From: Cervus elaphus
Taxonomy: Eukaryota > Chordata > Mammalia > Artiodactyla > Cervidae
Direction of reading: 5' to 3'
Length of the DNA stretch: 64,000 nucleotides
NCBI RefSeq assembly: GCF_910594005.1
Contig: NC_057829.1
Coordinates: 57,085,001-57,149,000, forward strand
Part shown: positions 36,017 through 48,883 of the stretch, piece after piece
How the letters are laid out: each line of letters starts with the position of its first letter
Numbering within the stretch: position 1 is the first letter of the stretch
The notes under the pieces: model-generated
The model's database searches: none
What the model was told of the DNA's origin: nothing
What the model saw: the letters and a program-made list of their open reading frames with translations, nothing else
Translations under genes and position numbers: made by a program

Positions 36017-36949
36017 ATACATTTTCCCCAAATTTAAAGAAGTTTTTCATGGCTTCAATTTAATGAGAATTTTACATTTTTAATGTTTGCTAAGCTATCA
36101 GTTACTCTCTAAGAATAGTCTATACTGTTTCCTCTAACCACACAGCCCCCTATTAGTAAATCCAGCCATTTACACCTGACTGCTCTCATAAAATATACTG
36201 TTGTCTTATTTCATTACTTGAAAACCAGTTTAGACTTAATAATTCAAGTACTTTCTTCATAGAAATAGTTTCTAGTAATATTTACACTTGGCCATTAGAG
36301 AAGTGTTTATTTTTACTTTGCTTTATATCTAAACTCCTATGGATGATCAAAATAACAGAATTTAAAAACCAAAATCCTATTCCATAATGATTCAGTCTTT
36401 GAGTACCTTCTGATGTTAAAGTTTGTAGTTAGCTATCTCATTACATCTTCTTTGGCCCTCATTCATATACCCTCTTATGAAGCAGATGACTGGTATACCT
36501 TCAGAGTAAGCATTTCTTGTATTTATTGCTGGATCACTTTTAGTCTTGTTCCCTAAAATTTAAATATAAATTTGTTTTAATAAGTATCTTCCAACAGGGT
36601 AAACCTTTTTGGGTGTACACCATGTGTAAATACAGGTAGCTGAATTATAGGTCCAAAACACAATTACAGAATCTTAAAATTTTTTTGACGTAATTACTAA
36701 TTATAGTCTAGTGTCTTCTCTCTCTCCATTGCCAGATTTCTTGGCTCCATGAATTTCCCTCTTCCTCCTTGTCCTAGACCTTTAGGCAGAAAAGATCTAT
36801 CCTTTATTTCTTACCTAAGATTTTCCTGAAACAGTCTGTTTTTATTCCAGAACCTTATTCCATAAATTTTTCCTCAAACATCTGTCTTGGATTATACCTC
36901 TATTCCAGAGTTCTGTTATACTTAGTATGCCATTTTTGAAAGAACTAAT

Positions 36950-37090
36950 GCTTGACATTATTACAGTGTAACATTATATCCTGTATTGAGTTTTATATGC
37001 ATTAATTTTTCACAAAAACTCAAGTAGATATTATTTTCATTATCATTACATATGTAGAAATTGAGGTCCAGAGATAGCATTTTGTCAAAA
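36950..37090 (+). mobile_element. MIR SINE fossil
   Basis: agtagatattattttcat, catatgtagaaattgagg and ccagagatagcattttgtc follow the MIR 3' half. Confidence 0.45.
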
Positions 37091-38087
37091 TTCACACCGT
37101 AGACCCTACTGAATCCTCACCCACCTTGTTGTTTTGCCTCCTGAGGAGCCTACTGTGAGTTTCTCATATAAAGGGGAAAAGAAAATGAAACAGTAATGTC
37201 AGGTTGACTTTCCTTGGGGTATGGTTACCTGAATTTTATGATAACCTTTTGTTATTCTCTAGAAAGTAGTTTTTCTAATTAATAAAACTATATTCCGATC
37301 ATGGAAAATTTTTTAAATATATGTTTGAAGAAGACAAAAATATATAACAAAAAGAAAAAATAACCGTTCCTTGGTATATATGTAGTGTGTGCATAATTAA
37401 TATTGCCATCTGTTTTTATGTATTAATGATAATTGGTAGTGGTCCTTTTATCATGACTTAACTTTTTCAGCTTTTAAGTTTGAAATTCAAAGAATAATCC
37501 TTCAGGCATGGTTTCTCCTAAAAGCAGACAAAACATTTTTTCTCTAATAAGGTTTAATATTTCTTTATCATTTTTAACTCAACTCTCTTTTATATTAAGC
37601 TGCCTTAGATTGATGCTTTCTCTGTTTTTATACTTACTTTGGATACAACATCTCGTGGATTCTATTCTGGCTTATTTTGACTTTAAATGTTCTTAGTTTT
37701 CCTAAAACATCATATTCATTTTAGCATGTCTCTCACCAGGAACTTCCTACCTATTGTGTCGTGTTTTCAAACATCTGTCCAACTTTCTATCAATTAACTC
37801 TTAATAGCCTACTAGCTTTTTAAAAAATATATAAACCCTTTGAATAAAATCTTTTATCTCTAGTTAAAAGGTCTTTTAACATAGACTTTTCAGATCAAAG
37901 ACTTCAAGGTCAAGATTCACTTCTGTTGATTAGTAAATACATACAATAATATTAAAACTCTTTGTATCCTTACCCTCTCTATAATCTTAAAATTTTGTTA
38001 ACATGTATCTGTATAGTTTGTATGATACTGTCTTAAATTGGTCAGTTTTTTATAAAATTTTCCAGTTGTTTAATGTGTATTTATTGT

Positions 38088-38215
38088 TTGTCCCTAACTA
38101 GACTGTAGCTCCTTGGAGGCAGAGGCTAGTGTATTAAATTTTGTTTACATTTTAATGCATAGTAAAATTCTATGTGTACAATAGGTGCTTAATAAGTACT
38201 TAGTAGTTGACTTTA
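38088..38215 (+). mobile_element. L2 LINE 3' end fossil
   Basis: ctaactagactgtagctcc, ttggaggcagaggct and acaataggtgcttaataagt are the classic L2 tail. Confidence 0.6.
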
Positions 38216-38939
38216 TAGCCTTCATATATTCTATGGGCTATTCTATTCTAATGAGGAAAAATTTAAGCTTTCCCTTGGCACAAACTATGTACTCTAAACT
38301 ACTTTGATGGTCTTTAGTTACTTTTCTTGGTCATACCCTATATATATTCACACACACACACACTGAGACATGGTACTCATCTCCTTTGACTCTGAATCTT
38401 TTATTCAGTGTTGCTTATTTTGAGGGATTTGGGGTCAATTATTACTAGTTTGCTTCAATAAATAATTGTCCAAAACATATCCTTCTGTTTACCTAATGAC
38501 TAGCTTCTTGTTATTAGGCAAAGTAACTTAAAGCCTGAGTTTGCAGAATGTTTGTTTTTACATTAAAAAAATAGTAACACCTCAGCCTACAAGCAGAGCA
38601 GTTAAAGATGAAACTTACATGAGCTTGTCTGAGGCTCTTAGACCTAGCCTCTGGCGTGTTAGTGTTGGAAACAGAGATGAACACTAGAGAAAGAGTTAAA
38701 GCTCTTTACTATCCCATCAAAATTCCCACGTATTTTTAACTCTTAGTTGAATTGGTGGTAGTGATATTAAGTTGTGTGTTAACAATGGATAGAGTCAAAT
38801 ACTTGCCACAGAGTGCTGCAGCTAGCTCCTATGCCATTACATTCTAATTAATGCCCTGTAGAACAGGCCAGAGTGCCCTGATATCCTGCCAGGTACCATG
38901 TGCTGAAGATAGCTGTAGCTTAGAGAGTCCCTGAGAGTG

Positions 38940-39130
38940 GTACCAGTCGTCAGTAAAGAGCATTTTTTAAGCACCTATCTGTACATGGTTCTATCCTAGG
39001 CACTGTACAAAACGAGTTAAACAGACATGGCCCCTGCCCCCTGGGAGTTTTCAGTCTAAGATGATGCTGACATGGACAGACATAAAGGCTACTGAGACAA
39101 CTGAACAAACATTGAACAAGAACATAAAGT
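38940..39130 (+). repeat. Ancient mammalian interspersed repeat, L2/MIR-like
   Basis: taagcacctatctgtaca, ctaggcactgtacaaaac and agacatggcccctgcccc fit the same family as the pieces near 1755, 50230 and 53280. Confidence 0.4.
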
Positions 39131-39317
39131 ACTAACATTATGCACAAGCAAAGGGGTAAGTGCATTTTGTGGGATAGTGTGTAAAGGAAGCTTCATGAAA
39201 CATGAACAGGGTGGGGTAGAGCAATTAGTCCGCTCTATCAGGTTAGGTTAGTTTTCATTGGGAAGTTGGATTTTCATACAGATTTAACCAAAGTAGGGGC
39301 AGTACATTCCAGAAAGA

Positions 39318-39404
39318 CTGTGCAAGGAAAGAAGTTTAGAACTATTTGTTAAGACTCTTGCTGTGCAAGGAAAGAAGTTTAGAACTATATTGTTAAGACT
39401 CTTG
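39318..39404. repeat. 43/44-bp tandem duplication
   Basis: Unit 1 is 39318-39360 and unit 2 is 39361-39404. They are identical except for one extra A in unit 2. Confidence 0.95.
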
Positions 39405-41402
39405 ATAGCCTCCAAAATCTGCAGTTCTGGACAATTCTGAACCTGAAAGTGGGGTTGATATTTTGGCTTAGCAGGTTGGCATTTGAGTTGGATCTAGATC
39501 AAAGCTAATTCTCTGCAATCTCTCTTATAAATTTGGCTACTTAATAGAAACCTTGGAGTTCATGGAAGCTGTTGCCTTCTCAGGAGCTTATAAAAGTTTA
39601 CCTTGTGAAGCATTAAATTATGTTTTGTGTTAGGAACTTTAGCACTCTGGCAGCATTTAGAAATTATTTTTCAAGAATTGGTCAGAGGTGTTTTTGAGGA
39701 TACCTTTCTTCCCCAAGAAAGGGCCTGGGAATTCTGGGTGTGACTGTAAACAGTGCCAGGAGATTTTGAACACTAAGTATTATCTGTCCTTCAGTCATTA
39801 ATTCATAAATTTTAATACCATGCATACATAGACTTGAATTTAAATCACAACACAACAATTACGATATATCTACTTCTGCAGTGTCTGCCAGATAAAACTG
39901 ATTATTTCTTTTCAGTAGACATGGACTTAGGAGTTTTCCCAATAGTTCTCAGCTCACTCATGTCACTCAAATCTGAAATGTGAAAATCTGAACTTACCCA
40001 AAATATTAGGTATAGTTATTTTCTTTACAGGAGCTTTATAGCTTTATTGTACAAAAGAATTCACAATAGATTTTCTTTTAATTCCATGTTTCCCTAGCGA
40101 CCTTTTATTCAACAATTAAATTGTTGAATTCAAAACTTGTATTTATACATAGCTTCTCCAATTGCCATTCATTGTGTAAATACAGTACTGTTGGAAACAT
40201 AAGTGATGAAGCCAACTGAGTATTAAAAATTCATTAATGCCTTCTTAAAATACTAAAACTTTTTTATGCTCTTAAATATTTAACTTGTGATTTACATTCA
40301 GTCATACTTCCTCCTCTCCATTAGAATTGAGGTTTTCAAGAGCAAGAGTCTTGGCTTTCCTCATTTCCTGCAACTGTTTGCACTGTAATATTAACAATGA
40401 GAAGAATCTAGTGACTGTTACACTTTTCCTTATATGACCTCAAGTCATGGGATAGTAACACATGATAAGCTTCCTAATAAGAAAAGTATTATTGAGGGAC
40501 TACATCCAGAGGATTTTGGTGATTATTCTTATTCATCAAGTAAGATATTCCTAGATAATCTTTAGCTGTCAGAAAGACATACCTGGCAGTTTATATTTCT
40601 GTGGTAATGTTTACCACTAGGCGTTTATTCTCCTTTAAAATACTAAACTAATCTTGGACTAGTCTGTCTGGAAGAGACTTGAGAGGTTTAGGCAAAAAAA
40701 ACTTAAAAGACAAAAGCCTAGACAGAGTTTTGTCAGAAAAACTGGAAATAGGAATTATAAAATGCAGCTAGTGTCTTCATTTAATCGAGCACATCTGTTG
40801 CATATGACACAAGGGATGAGTAAAAAATTTCCAGAAGGAAGTATGAGGATTTGTTTGTTTGTTCAGTTTGTACAGAAAGAATTCATATCCAGTGATTCAG
40901 AAGAAAATTGAAAATCGAGCTTATTGTGTTGAAACCTTCTGAGATATTTAAAGGAAAGAATTCAGACATCTCTATATTGTCTGTGTTCATAGCAGATAAA
41001 ATTGGTAGTGATGGATTACTTTTTAGGAACTATGTTTTCATCTAAATGACCTATTACTTTGCTCCATCAGTAGCTCTTTCCAAGCACCCTTTTTGAAAAG
41101 ATAGGGGATGGGAGGAGGTCAGTTGGAAGCAGGTGAAATACCTTCTCTTCTAATAGATTCTGATTCTGACTGTGTAGAAAATAATCTCATAATTTGGGCT
41201 TCATACAAAATAATGAAAAAGGAAGACCTAGGGATTTTCGTTTCATAGTTTAAGTACCTCAGTAGAAAGTTAAGCAAATTTTTGAGAATCATAGGAATTT
41301 GGGATTCATCAATAAGCAAAATAAAAAGGTTACTTTCACTTTGGATCTTGTGTTCTAGTTCAGGAGCCAGAACACTTTTTCTGTTAAAAAAAACAGTAAA
41401 TA

Positions 41403-41635
41403 CAACTGACCCTTGAACAGTGTAGGGAGGGGGAGGGGTTGCCAACCCTCTGTGTGGTCGAAAGTCCACATATAAACTTATAGTCCTCCATCCACAGCTC
41501 CTCCATATCCCTCCGAATCCACGGAGTCAACCAATAGAGCCTTATATAGAACTATAGTATTTGCTGTTGAAAAGAATCCCAGTATCAGTGGATCCATGCA
41601 ATTCAAACTTGTGTTGTTTAAGAGTCAACTAGCTG
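41403..41635. mobile_element. Tigger-type non-autonomous DNA transposon
   Basis: Terminal inverted repeats: aactgacccttgaaca at the left, and tgtttaagagtcaact near the right end. TA lies on both sides. The interior includes gccaaccctctgtgtggtcg and tccacatataaactta. The exact subfamily is not certain. Confidence 0.7.
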
Positions 41636-41805
41636 TATTGTAGCCTTTGCATGTCACCATGTTGCTATAAAACATTTACAAAAACAGCAAGGTGGATTCA
41701 GCCCATGGGCCATAGTTTCTCAACCCCTATTCTAGTAGGTAGAAACAATAAGGAAATTAGAGTATGTTAGGTGATGCTTTGGGAAAAAGAAAAATATAGC
41801 TGAGT

Positions 41806-42410
41806 AATCAAATATGGAGTATGATGAAGTAGAAGTTGACAGGATGGGCCTCACTGAGATCAAGAAAAAGAGGAACCAGGAAAGGAGACTGAAAAGTTAG
41901 TGACTGGTGAGATAGAAAGAAAACCAAGAGATGGTGAAGTCCTGGAGATGCCATGAAGAACCATATATTGGGGAAAAGGGGACATCTGTTGGATGTTGGT
42001 GGTAGGCCAAATAAGAGGAAGGCTGAGATTGGACCACTGGATTTAGCTGTTTGTAGCTTGTTAGTGACCTTGAGGAGCAGTTTTGATGGAGTGAGTTCAA
42101 GAGAGGATTGAAGGAGAGAAAATGGAAACTGAAGTCTTTGGAGTAACTTTGTTGTAAAGGGAGCAAATAAATGGAGCAGTGGGAAGAAAGGATCAAGAAA
42201 AGAGGTGTGTGTTTGTTTTTTAAGTAAAAGAAATAATGACATGTTTGATGACAATAATCCAATAAAGGATAGGGGAGAAATGCTGTAGGCGGGGAGGAGT
42301 GAATTGCTGGAGCCATGTCTTTGAGTTGAAGAGTGAAGGGACTGACTTCAGATAGGATAGTTGTGATGTTGGTAGGTGGAAATGTGCTGTAAAGAGTCTG
42401 TAGTTCTCTT
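41806..42410 (-). pseudogene. L2-type LINE reverse-transcriptase fossil
   Basis: Read on the minus strand, the DNA keeps the word order of the L2 RT region: caaggtcactaacaagc, aaatccagtggtccaatc, cttttcagtctcctttcc. The open frames of 148 and 139 codons are in the wrong frames relative to the original protein (serine-, leucine- and proline-rich shadows), which explains their length. No catalytic motif survives in frame. Confidence 0.65.
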
Positions 42411-43004
42411 GTGGCTTCAATTTTCTGACTAAAGAATTAACAGTAGAGAATTTGAAAGCTGGTTTTGAGGTTTTATGTATACCCATTGGCTTTAACTTTT
42501 GGTACTAGCATTTCAGGGATCTTTGAAGACTCACTAAAATTTTTTTTTATTGTGCCTTCTGAGGGAGTTACAAACTTAACCCAGCAAATTTGTGTTTTAA
42601 GGGTTAAACCCTACATTATGAGATTGATTAATGATACATGTAATGTATCACACAATGCCTGCTGTCGTGTAGAATGTAGAGTCAGTATGCACTGCACTAG
42701 GCTTACCTTTTCTCTTTGGTCCCAAAAGATAACCTGTCATGATTTTAAATGTTATGTAAGTTAGACTTTGACAATAGTAAGTTTATGTGCTGAATTTAAA
42801 TCATAGGTCCCTTTGACATCTCTCCTAGTGCCCTTTCTTCTTCACAGTATGGTCTCTCTCACAGTGATTAGTGATATTACTGGCTCCAGAAATCAGGAAC
42901 TATGAATTAGAGCTCCGTAGATGGATACTTGTTCTTGTAGTGATTTTATCATGATATTGCTATGTGAATTTCTTTGTATACTGAAAAATATATTGGCTTT
43001 GTGT

Positions 43005-43115
43005 ACAGCATCCTCCTATAGATTGCAAGCTCTCAGGGGTAGATACAGCTCTTAAACATTTCTGAGGAAATGTCCTAAGTACATTGTACATAGAGAGCAT
43101 TCAACAAATATGATG
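43005..43115 (+). repeat. L2-like tail fossil
   Basis: tagattgcaagctctcagg, acattgtacatagagagc and attcaacaaatatgatga resemble the L2 3' tail. Confidence 0.35.
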
Positions 43116-43957
43116 ATTACTAAGTGAAGACTTTTATGATCCCTTAGTTAAACTTATATATTCAGCTCATTAGGCCTTGCTCTAAATCTGTTCTGAGGCT
43201 TTTCTGCTATTCTAGGAGATTCTAGAGCTAAATTATATCAGGCTTAATGGCAGTTATTAGACTTCCTTCAGGTAGTTATTCCAGATAACTACCAGAGGAG
43301 GTAGTAACCAAAGTTGACTTTGTAAATACATAATAATAGAGGTATAATTGGCACATTCAGCTGTTAGAATGCCACAAAAACTGGCATGATCATTAAAAAT
43401 TGTTTGTTAGAGAATAACACTCAACTAAATGGGATATCAAAGTAAGATAGACTTGTGTAACTACAGGAAAATGGCCTTGGTTACCTTCACACACTATCAA
43501 GGAAGTAGTAAGTGAAGTCAAAAAAGTGACACTCTTACCAAGTGCTATATAGATTCTAACTGTGGCCAGGAACTGTTTATGGAGAGCAGGTTGAAATGCT
43601 ATGTCATTCTGTAGTCTTCAATGTCATTAAGAGAAACAAGAGAACTAGTTTCCTTTATAAAAAGCAGCTGTGTTTGAGGCGTTAATCTTAGGTTTACTAT
43701 TAAAGATAAAAATTTGAAGAGGCTATTTCCTAGGGTTTAGGAAGTGAAACTTAGCTATTCATGCAAATGACTGAGAAATTCTAAATCTATTAAATATAGG
43801 TTCCCATTACATTTATAACATTTATAACTGTTATAATAAAAGTTATTTCTAAAGCATCAGTGCATTCAACTTCATAAAAATATGTTGTGTCTGTGGATAC
43901 TGAACAGATCTTTTTTAAACTGTCTTATGTTGAAACTTTGTTTTCTTTATATTATAG

Positions 43958-44088
43958 GTCCAGTTGTTTACGTCTTGGATCTTGCAGATAGACTGATCTC
44001 AAAAGCCTGTCCATTTGCTGCAGCAGGAATAATGGTTGGCTCCATCTATTGGACGGCTGTGACTTACGGAGCAGTGACAGTGATGCAG
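43958..44088 (+). CDS. MARCHF5: MARCHF5 exon 3: first transmembrane segment
   Basis: This exon is 131 bp. It supplies the last two bases of Gly80 and then residues 81-123. The acceptor is a good pyrimidine-rich site (ttatag at 43952-43957). The residues run from PVVYVLDLADRL, which links the RING-CH finger to the membrane, into a hydrophobic stretch at about residues 99-121 (FAAAGIMVGSIYW...), the first membrane helix. The exon ends on CAG in phase 0. Its donor, gttcac, departs from the GTRAGT consensus, unlike the other three donors in the gene. Failure to splice here would add about 11 residues and then a stop (TGA near 44122). Confidence 0.96.
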
Positions 44089-44239
44089 GTTCACTTTTAT
44101 TCTATCAGATGCTGTTACTTTTGATATGAAGATCTATTAAAAAATCGATTTTTGTTAGGAGTTTTAAAAATTATTACTTTGACCAAGTAATAACTTTGCC
44201 ATGGCTTAAAAATAAGAAAATATATAAAAAAGCTCTCTA

Positions 44240-44590
44240 GGGGAAAGTCTTCTTACTCCCGTCCTTCACTTGCCCAGGTTCCCCTCTCCCCAGGTAGCCA
44301 CTGCCTAACCCAAACCTTCTTCCAGACTTTATGTGTGCATACGTAAGAAAAAATATGTTCTCCCACACACACTGTTCTTTTCCCCCAAAAGGAAACATTA
44401 GAGCTGAATCCCTCTTTTTCCAAAAACAGTGAATTTTACAGACCTTTTCACAAAGTATAGAGAAATCTGTATAGCATTGTTTGTATAGAATTTCAACCAT
44501 TCAACAGTCTCTTATTGATGAGTCACTTAGTTACTTCTAGTTTTTTGCTATTACAAAACAGTGCTACATCATTGTTGATAGAAATTAGAG
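44240..44590 (-). mobile_element. Old L1-like fossil, antisense
   Basis: ccccaggtagccactgcc, cttccagactttatgtgtgc and ttgctattacaaaacagtgc follow the antisense 3' UTR of old L1 subfamilies. Confidence 0.45.
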
Positions 44591-44779
44591 ATTTAAATTT
44601 CAAGATTTATTTAGTCCCAAGCCCTTGACTCTTCTCTTTATACCTTTTCCTTAAAGATTTCTACCTGTCTTAACCATGAGTTTTGTGTTCAGATTATGTC
44701 TTTCATCTTAATATTTTCGTAAAATCAATCCTATAACAGCAGCATGGCCTTTCTCCTTAAATGACTTCTTGTGACTTCA

Positions 44780-45270
44780 CACTCAGTATTATTGAAATCA
44801 GACTTGTCTTTTCCTCAGTTTGAAGCCTGAATTTATCCCCTGTTATAATTTCTGTGTTTCTTTGATTCCTACAGTTATTTTCCCATCTACTCAATAAATA
44901 GCCTACATTCTTAGGATTACCTTTAACTCTTTCTGTTTCATAGCCCTATATTCAGTCCACTGACCAAGTCCAAGCAATTTCCATTTTGATATGTCTTAAC
45001 ATCTATGGCTTTCTTTCCACTGTCTTTAATGCCTGACTTACTGTCATTCCCCCACCCCACCCCCATCATACCTGGATGGCTAAGGGAGCCTCTTGATTGT
45101 TTTAACTACATTCTCTTTGTCAATCCAACCAATCTGCCTCTAGTGTAGAACCACCACAGAATTGACTGCTCTTAATTATGTTATGTTTAATTATCCTTAA
45201 TGCTAAGAAGACCTTTTAGTTCATCACTGTTCCAGCCTACTGTTTAAAAGTAGGGTTTTATATAGGAGGT
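44780..45270 (+). mobile_element. L2 LINE 3' region fossil
   Basis: tacattcttaggattacc, ttcagtccactgaccaag and agaccttttagttcatcac fit the L2 order loosely. Confidence 0.35.
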
Positions 45271-47817
45271 GCTTTAAAGGATCAGACCTTAATTAAAACT
45301 CTTAGTTTTTCAGCTTTGATGAACTGCAGGCCTAGCTGACTATGGAGACTAGCCTACAGTTTCTCTAAACCTACAATTCCATAGGTTTGATTTTATATAT
45401 GGATAAGAAATTCTTAGCAAAGGCATTCTATCATTCCTGAATCTAACCTCAAAATTTAAGTCTTAAAAATAATCTCTTTTTCCATCTTAGGGCATAAAAC
45501 CAGAATGTACATGATTCTACACAAGGTTTGCTGGTTTCCTTTTGACCAAAGTTAAATCAGCCCCATTGCTTAATTCAGCTTTCATTTATTCCCTTGACTC
45601 TGACCTGTGGTAGCAAGTAGTATGACACTGCAGATGTTATACTATCCTAGTTCCTTAACATTTATATTTGTACACTTGTTTGATCTGATTGTCTGTCACC
45701 TCCAAAAGATGTCTCTTTAGTTCACCTTTTATTTCCCAGCACCAAGTTCTATGAATAATCAATATTCAGTTGAATGAATGCATGCGAGTATGCATGTAAT
45801 GGTCAGCCTCAACTTAATGCACAAAGCATGCCTCTTGAGCACACATGGGAAAATGGACTTTTGCTCACTATTTGCCCTATTTTCTTTTTTATTTCCCCAT
45901 CCTTAGACACCTGTTTAGAAGATTTTAATGATACTCATGAGTAATAAATTTTCCTTTACTATATATAGTCCATACCTGAATACACACTCTGCTTTATATT
46001 TTTAAAACCTAAATTCTAAAAAGAAGGCATAACCCAACAAAGAATTTTTCAGTTTTCTGAATTTATTTGCTAACACTCAAGAAGTATTTTAAGTCACATT
46101 TAGTTATAAAGTGATCATAATGTTGAAAATAATGATATAAAAAATGGTGTCGTGGAGCAAGCATTATAGGTAAGGACAGTGTGGGCTAATCCACTTTTGC
46201 CCTCAATGTGTGGGATATGTGTTTATTAAATATTATGAACCAGACTAATTCACTTTAGGGCAGCTGTACCTGGAGACACAGAAGAATGTTAGATATTGAC
46301 ACCATGGGTTTTGACCATGTGGAAGAGGCTGGTCCGTACTCTTCAGTGTTACATCTTGGTTAGATAAATCAGTCATGTACAGAAATCTGGGCTGTATCCT
46401 TAGTTGAAGCTTTAATAATGTCCACTTTGGTACGCTCCCATAGTTTCATAAACTGCTTCTACCTGAATCAAGTCTGTTGGCTAGAATTTTAATTTGCCCT
46501 GATCACTGTCAGCTTCCTTATTTCACATCTTGAAGTCCACCTTAAAAAAAATAATCTGCTATAATAGCTGACATAAAGGACAGCTCATTTGAAAAAAAAA
46601 AAAAAAGATCCCATTTACTTTTTCATGAGTTTGTTTTCCCAAGTAAATGTTGTCTGTAGGGCTTTTAGTCTTCCCTACCTTCTTTCTTCCCTTCTCTCCT
46701 TGCGTTTCCTTCCTTTTCCCTCATCCTTCTCAGAGATATAGACAGATAAAGATACAGATTATCTGTATCAACAGTTCTTTCTTCACGTTGTAATCCTCAA
46801 GTGTATACAGAAAAACTATATAGAATCCTTCATAATACTATCCTCATATCAACCTATGATATCCGGATGGCCTCAAACCCTGAAGTTCTGACATAGTCTC
46901 CCCTGTCATAACTGCCAAGAATAATCCCTTAGAGAAATATATTTAATTTGTGAGCAGTTGAGACTTTTGGCTAGAGAAAGGTCATTTGAGACCTGTGAAA
47001 GAGACTCCAGGGACATATTCTAGTTAAAAGTAAGACACTCACCAACAGAATGGCCATGTTGAGAGACATGTAAAGCCAAGATTGATGAGCAAGTCAAAAG
47101 AATTCTACCAGGAGGGGAGGTGTGGAGATTCACAGATGAGAATTAATCATGTCCTTTTTGCCTTCTCAGATCTTAAACAATTGAGAAATAACCCCAAGAC
47201 CCAGATGAGAGGAAAAGGATTGTTTAAGCTTTACAACCCCATAGAAAGGCACCTTTGGGTTCCTGGATTAGAAAAACTGCCTGGAACCTATAGCCAAAAC
47301 TGGACCTTCTATTGCATTCCCTCAAATCTAGACCTTGGAATTGCATTTTTGAGTTTGGTCTGTAGAGCCAGCATTTGGCCAGCCAGAGAAATTACACTCG
47401 CTCCCACTGAACAGGGAGAAAGCCAAAGAGAAATGAGGTTTCAGGCCATCTACTGAAGATCGGTCCCACCCCTTGGCTGGCTGTGCTTACCTCCTGGTAG
47501 GAAGAGCAGGAAAACAAATGCTCTTGGGAAGATACATGAGAACCTAAAATTACAACCCAAGCTAACCAAATTAAATAAGAGGAACATAAGCAAGAAGCAG
47601 AAATCCCCTTCGCTCCATTGAAATGTAATCAATGTGGGTTTTAAAGCTTTTATGCCAATTTAATATGAAACAGCTTTGGCTTATTTTTTAAACTTTTTGT
47701 TTCTAAATTTAGTAGTTTAAAACTACTCAAGCAGTAGTGCAATTCAAGCATGCACTCAAGCATACACCCCTTCATTAGACAAGGCAATGATTGAAGCAAA
47801 TGCTGTCTGTTTCACAG

Positions 47818-48001
47818 GTTGTAGGTCATAAAGAAGGTCTGGATGTTATGGAGAGAGCTGATCCTTTATTCCTTTTAATTGGACTTCCTACTATTCCTGT
47901 CATGCTGATATTAGGCAAGATGATTCGCTGGGAGGACTATGTGCTTAGACTCTGGCGCAAATACTCAAATAAACTACAAATTTTGAACAGTATATTCCCA
48001 G
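47818..48001 (+). CDS. MARCHF5: MARCHF5 exon 4: second membrane segment and cytosolic loop
   Basis: This exon is 184 bp and encodes residues 124-184 plus the first base of Gly185. The acceptor is ttcacag and the donor is G|gtaagg. It begins VVGHKEGLDVMERADP, continues into a hydrophobic stretch at about residues 139-157 (PLFLLIGLPTIPVMLILGK), and ends with a basic amphipathic loop containing WEDYVLRLWRKY. The 3-residue window before the first Val can be read in frame from intron sequence (an ATG at 47791), but the splice acceptor and the family sequence fix the border. Confidence 0.96.
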
Positions 48002-48123
48002 GTAAGGCCCTAAATTATGGTGGTAATGAACATACCAAATTAATCTTGTGGATGAATCCTACCATGCAAAGATATTTTAGCTTTAGATTTATTAGCACTA
48101 ATACCCTCCATCTTTTTCTCTAG

Positions 48124-48290
48124 GGATTGGTTGTCCTGTTCCTCGAATTCCAGCTGAAGCTAATCCTTTAGCAGATCATGTCTCTGCCACCCGAATTTTG
48201 TGTGGAGCCCTTGTTTTTCCTACTATTGCGACAATAGTTGGTAAACTAATGTTCAGTAGTGTTAACTCTAATTTACAAAGGACAATCTTG
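48124..48290 (+). CDS. MARCHF5: MARCHF5 exon 5: third membrane segment
   Basis: This exon is 167 bp. It supplies two bases of Gly185 and residues 186-240. It is separated from exon 4 by an intron of only 122 bp (48002-48123). The acceptor is tctctag and the donor is TTG|gtaag. The product runs from a proline-rich loop (GCPVPRIPAEANPLADH) into the third hydrophobic segment at about residues 209-229 (ILCGALVFPTIATIVGKLMF), and ends LQRTIL, where the fourth membrane helix starts. Confidence 0.96.
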
Positions 48291-48539
48291 GTAAGATGGC
48301 TTTAATACTACTTTTTTCAAGTGACTATACAAAGAGAATGAACTATATATTTGTTTAAAAAAAAAAAAGAATGGGACTATATATATATTTATACTGTTGC
48401 TCCTGTGCCTTAAGCCTCTGTTTGATCCCCACTGTTATCCAAAAGCAACAAAAAGAGGAGGATCCACTATAGTAGCTCTGGTCTTCTGGAACTACGCTGT
48501 GGGTGATTTCTGTCCTCAATTAGGCATGAATCATCACTC

Positions 48540-48765
48540 CCAAAAAATACTGGTGAAGCGCTTCTGCTCTAGGGTCAGACTGCCCAGTTCAAATCCTATC
48601 AGAGACATTACCTTGCTGAGAAACCTAAATAAAATTGCTTGACTTCTCTGTGCTTGCAGAATGGAAATAGTCATGGTAGCTACCTCAGAATTATGAGGGT
48701 TAAATGAGATCATTCATTTGAAATGTTAGCACAGAGTAATAAATAAGCCTTTATGTTTTTTGATG
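48540..48765 (+). mobile_element. MIR SINE fossil in intron 5
   Basis: tctagggtcagactgccc, agttcaaatcctatcag, tgcttgacttctctgtgc, agaatggaaatagtcatgg, agggttaaatgagatcat. This is a near full-length MIR and one of the best preserved in the window. Confidence 0.75.
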
Positions 48766-48883
48766 TCATTATTATTATTCCACTTCTCCTCTCTGGAGGT
48801 AGCCTGCATATAATGCCTGAGCATTAGAACTAAGTAGAAGGAAGATTACTCAGAGATGATAGAGGCATCTCTGACCTGTTGAG

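Larger units (their letters stand above)
17916..43957 (+). other. MARCHF5 intron 2 (26.0 kb)
   Basis: The intron runs from gtaagaag to ttatag and carries most of the large nested transposon blocks. Within it, 17970-21300, 36020-36940, 37100-38080, 39410-41390 and 42420-43000 are AT-rich sequence in which I see no gene and no clearly assignable repeat. A 91-codon open frame at 19774 has no recognisable features. Confidence 0.9.
44089..47817 (+). other. MARCHF5 intron 3 (3.7 kb)
   Basis: This intron has no young ruminant SINE, unlike its neighbours. It holds old L1-like and L2-like traces (44240-44590, 44780-45270). From about 45280 to 47800 I see nothing assignable. A 124-codon open frame at 47082-47456 shows no domain or signal and its codon use looks random. 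Confidence 0.85.

Noticed and set aside
41808..42316. Overlapping minus-strand open frames of 148 and 139 codons rich in Ser, Leu and Pro
   Set aside because: The DNA matches an L2 reverse-transcriptase region, and the open frames are out of register with the original protein.
47082..47456. 124-codon open frame in intron 3
   Set aside because: No domain, no recognisable similarity, no splice or promoter context; compatible with chance.
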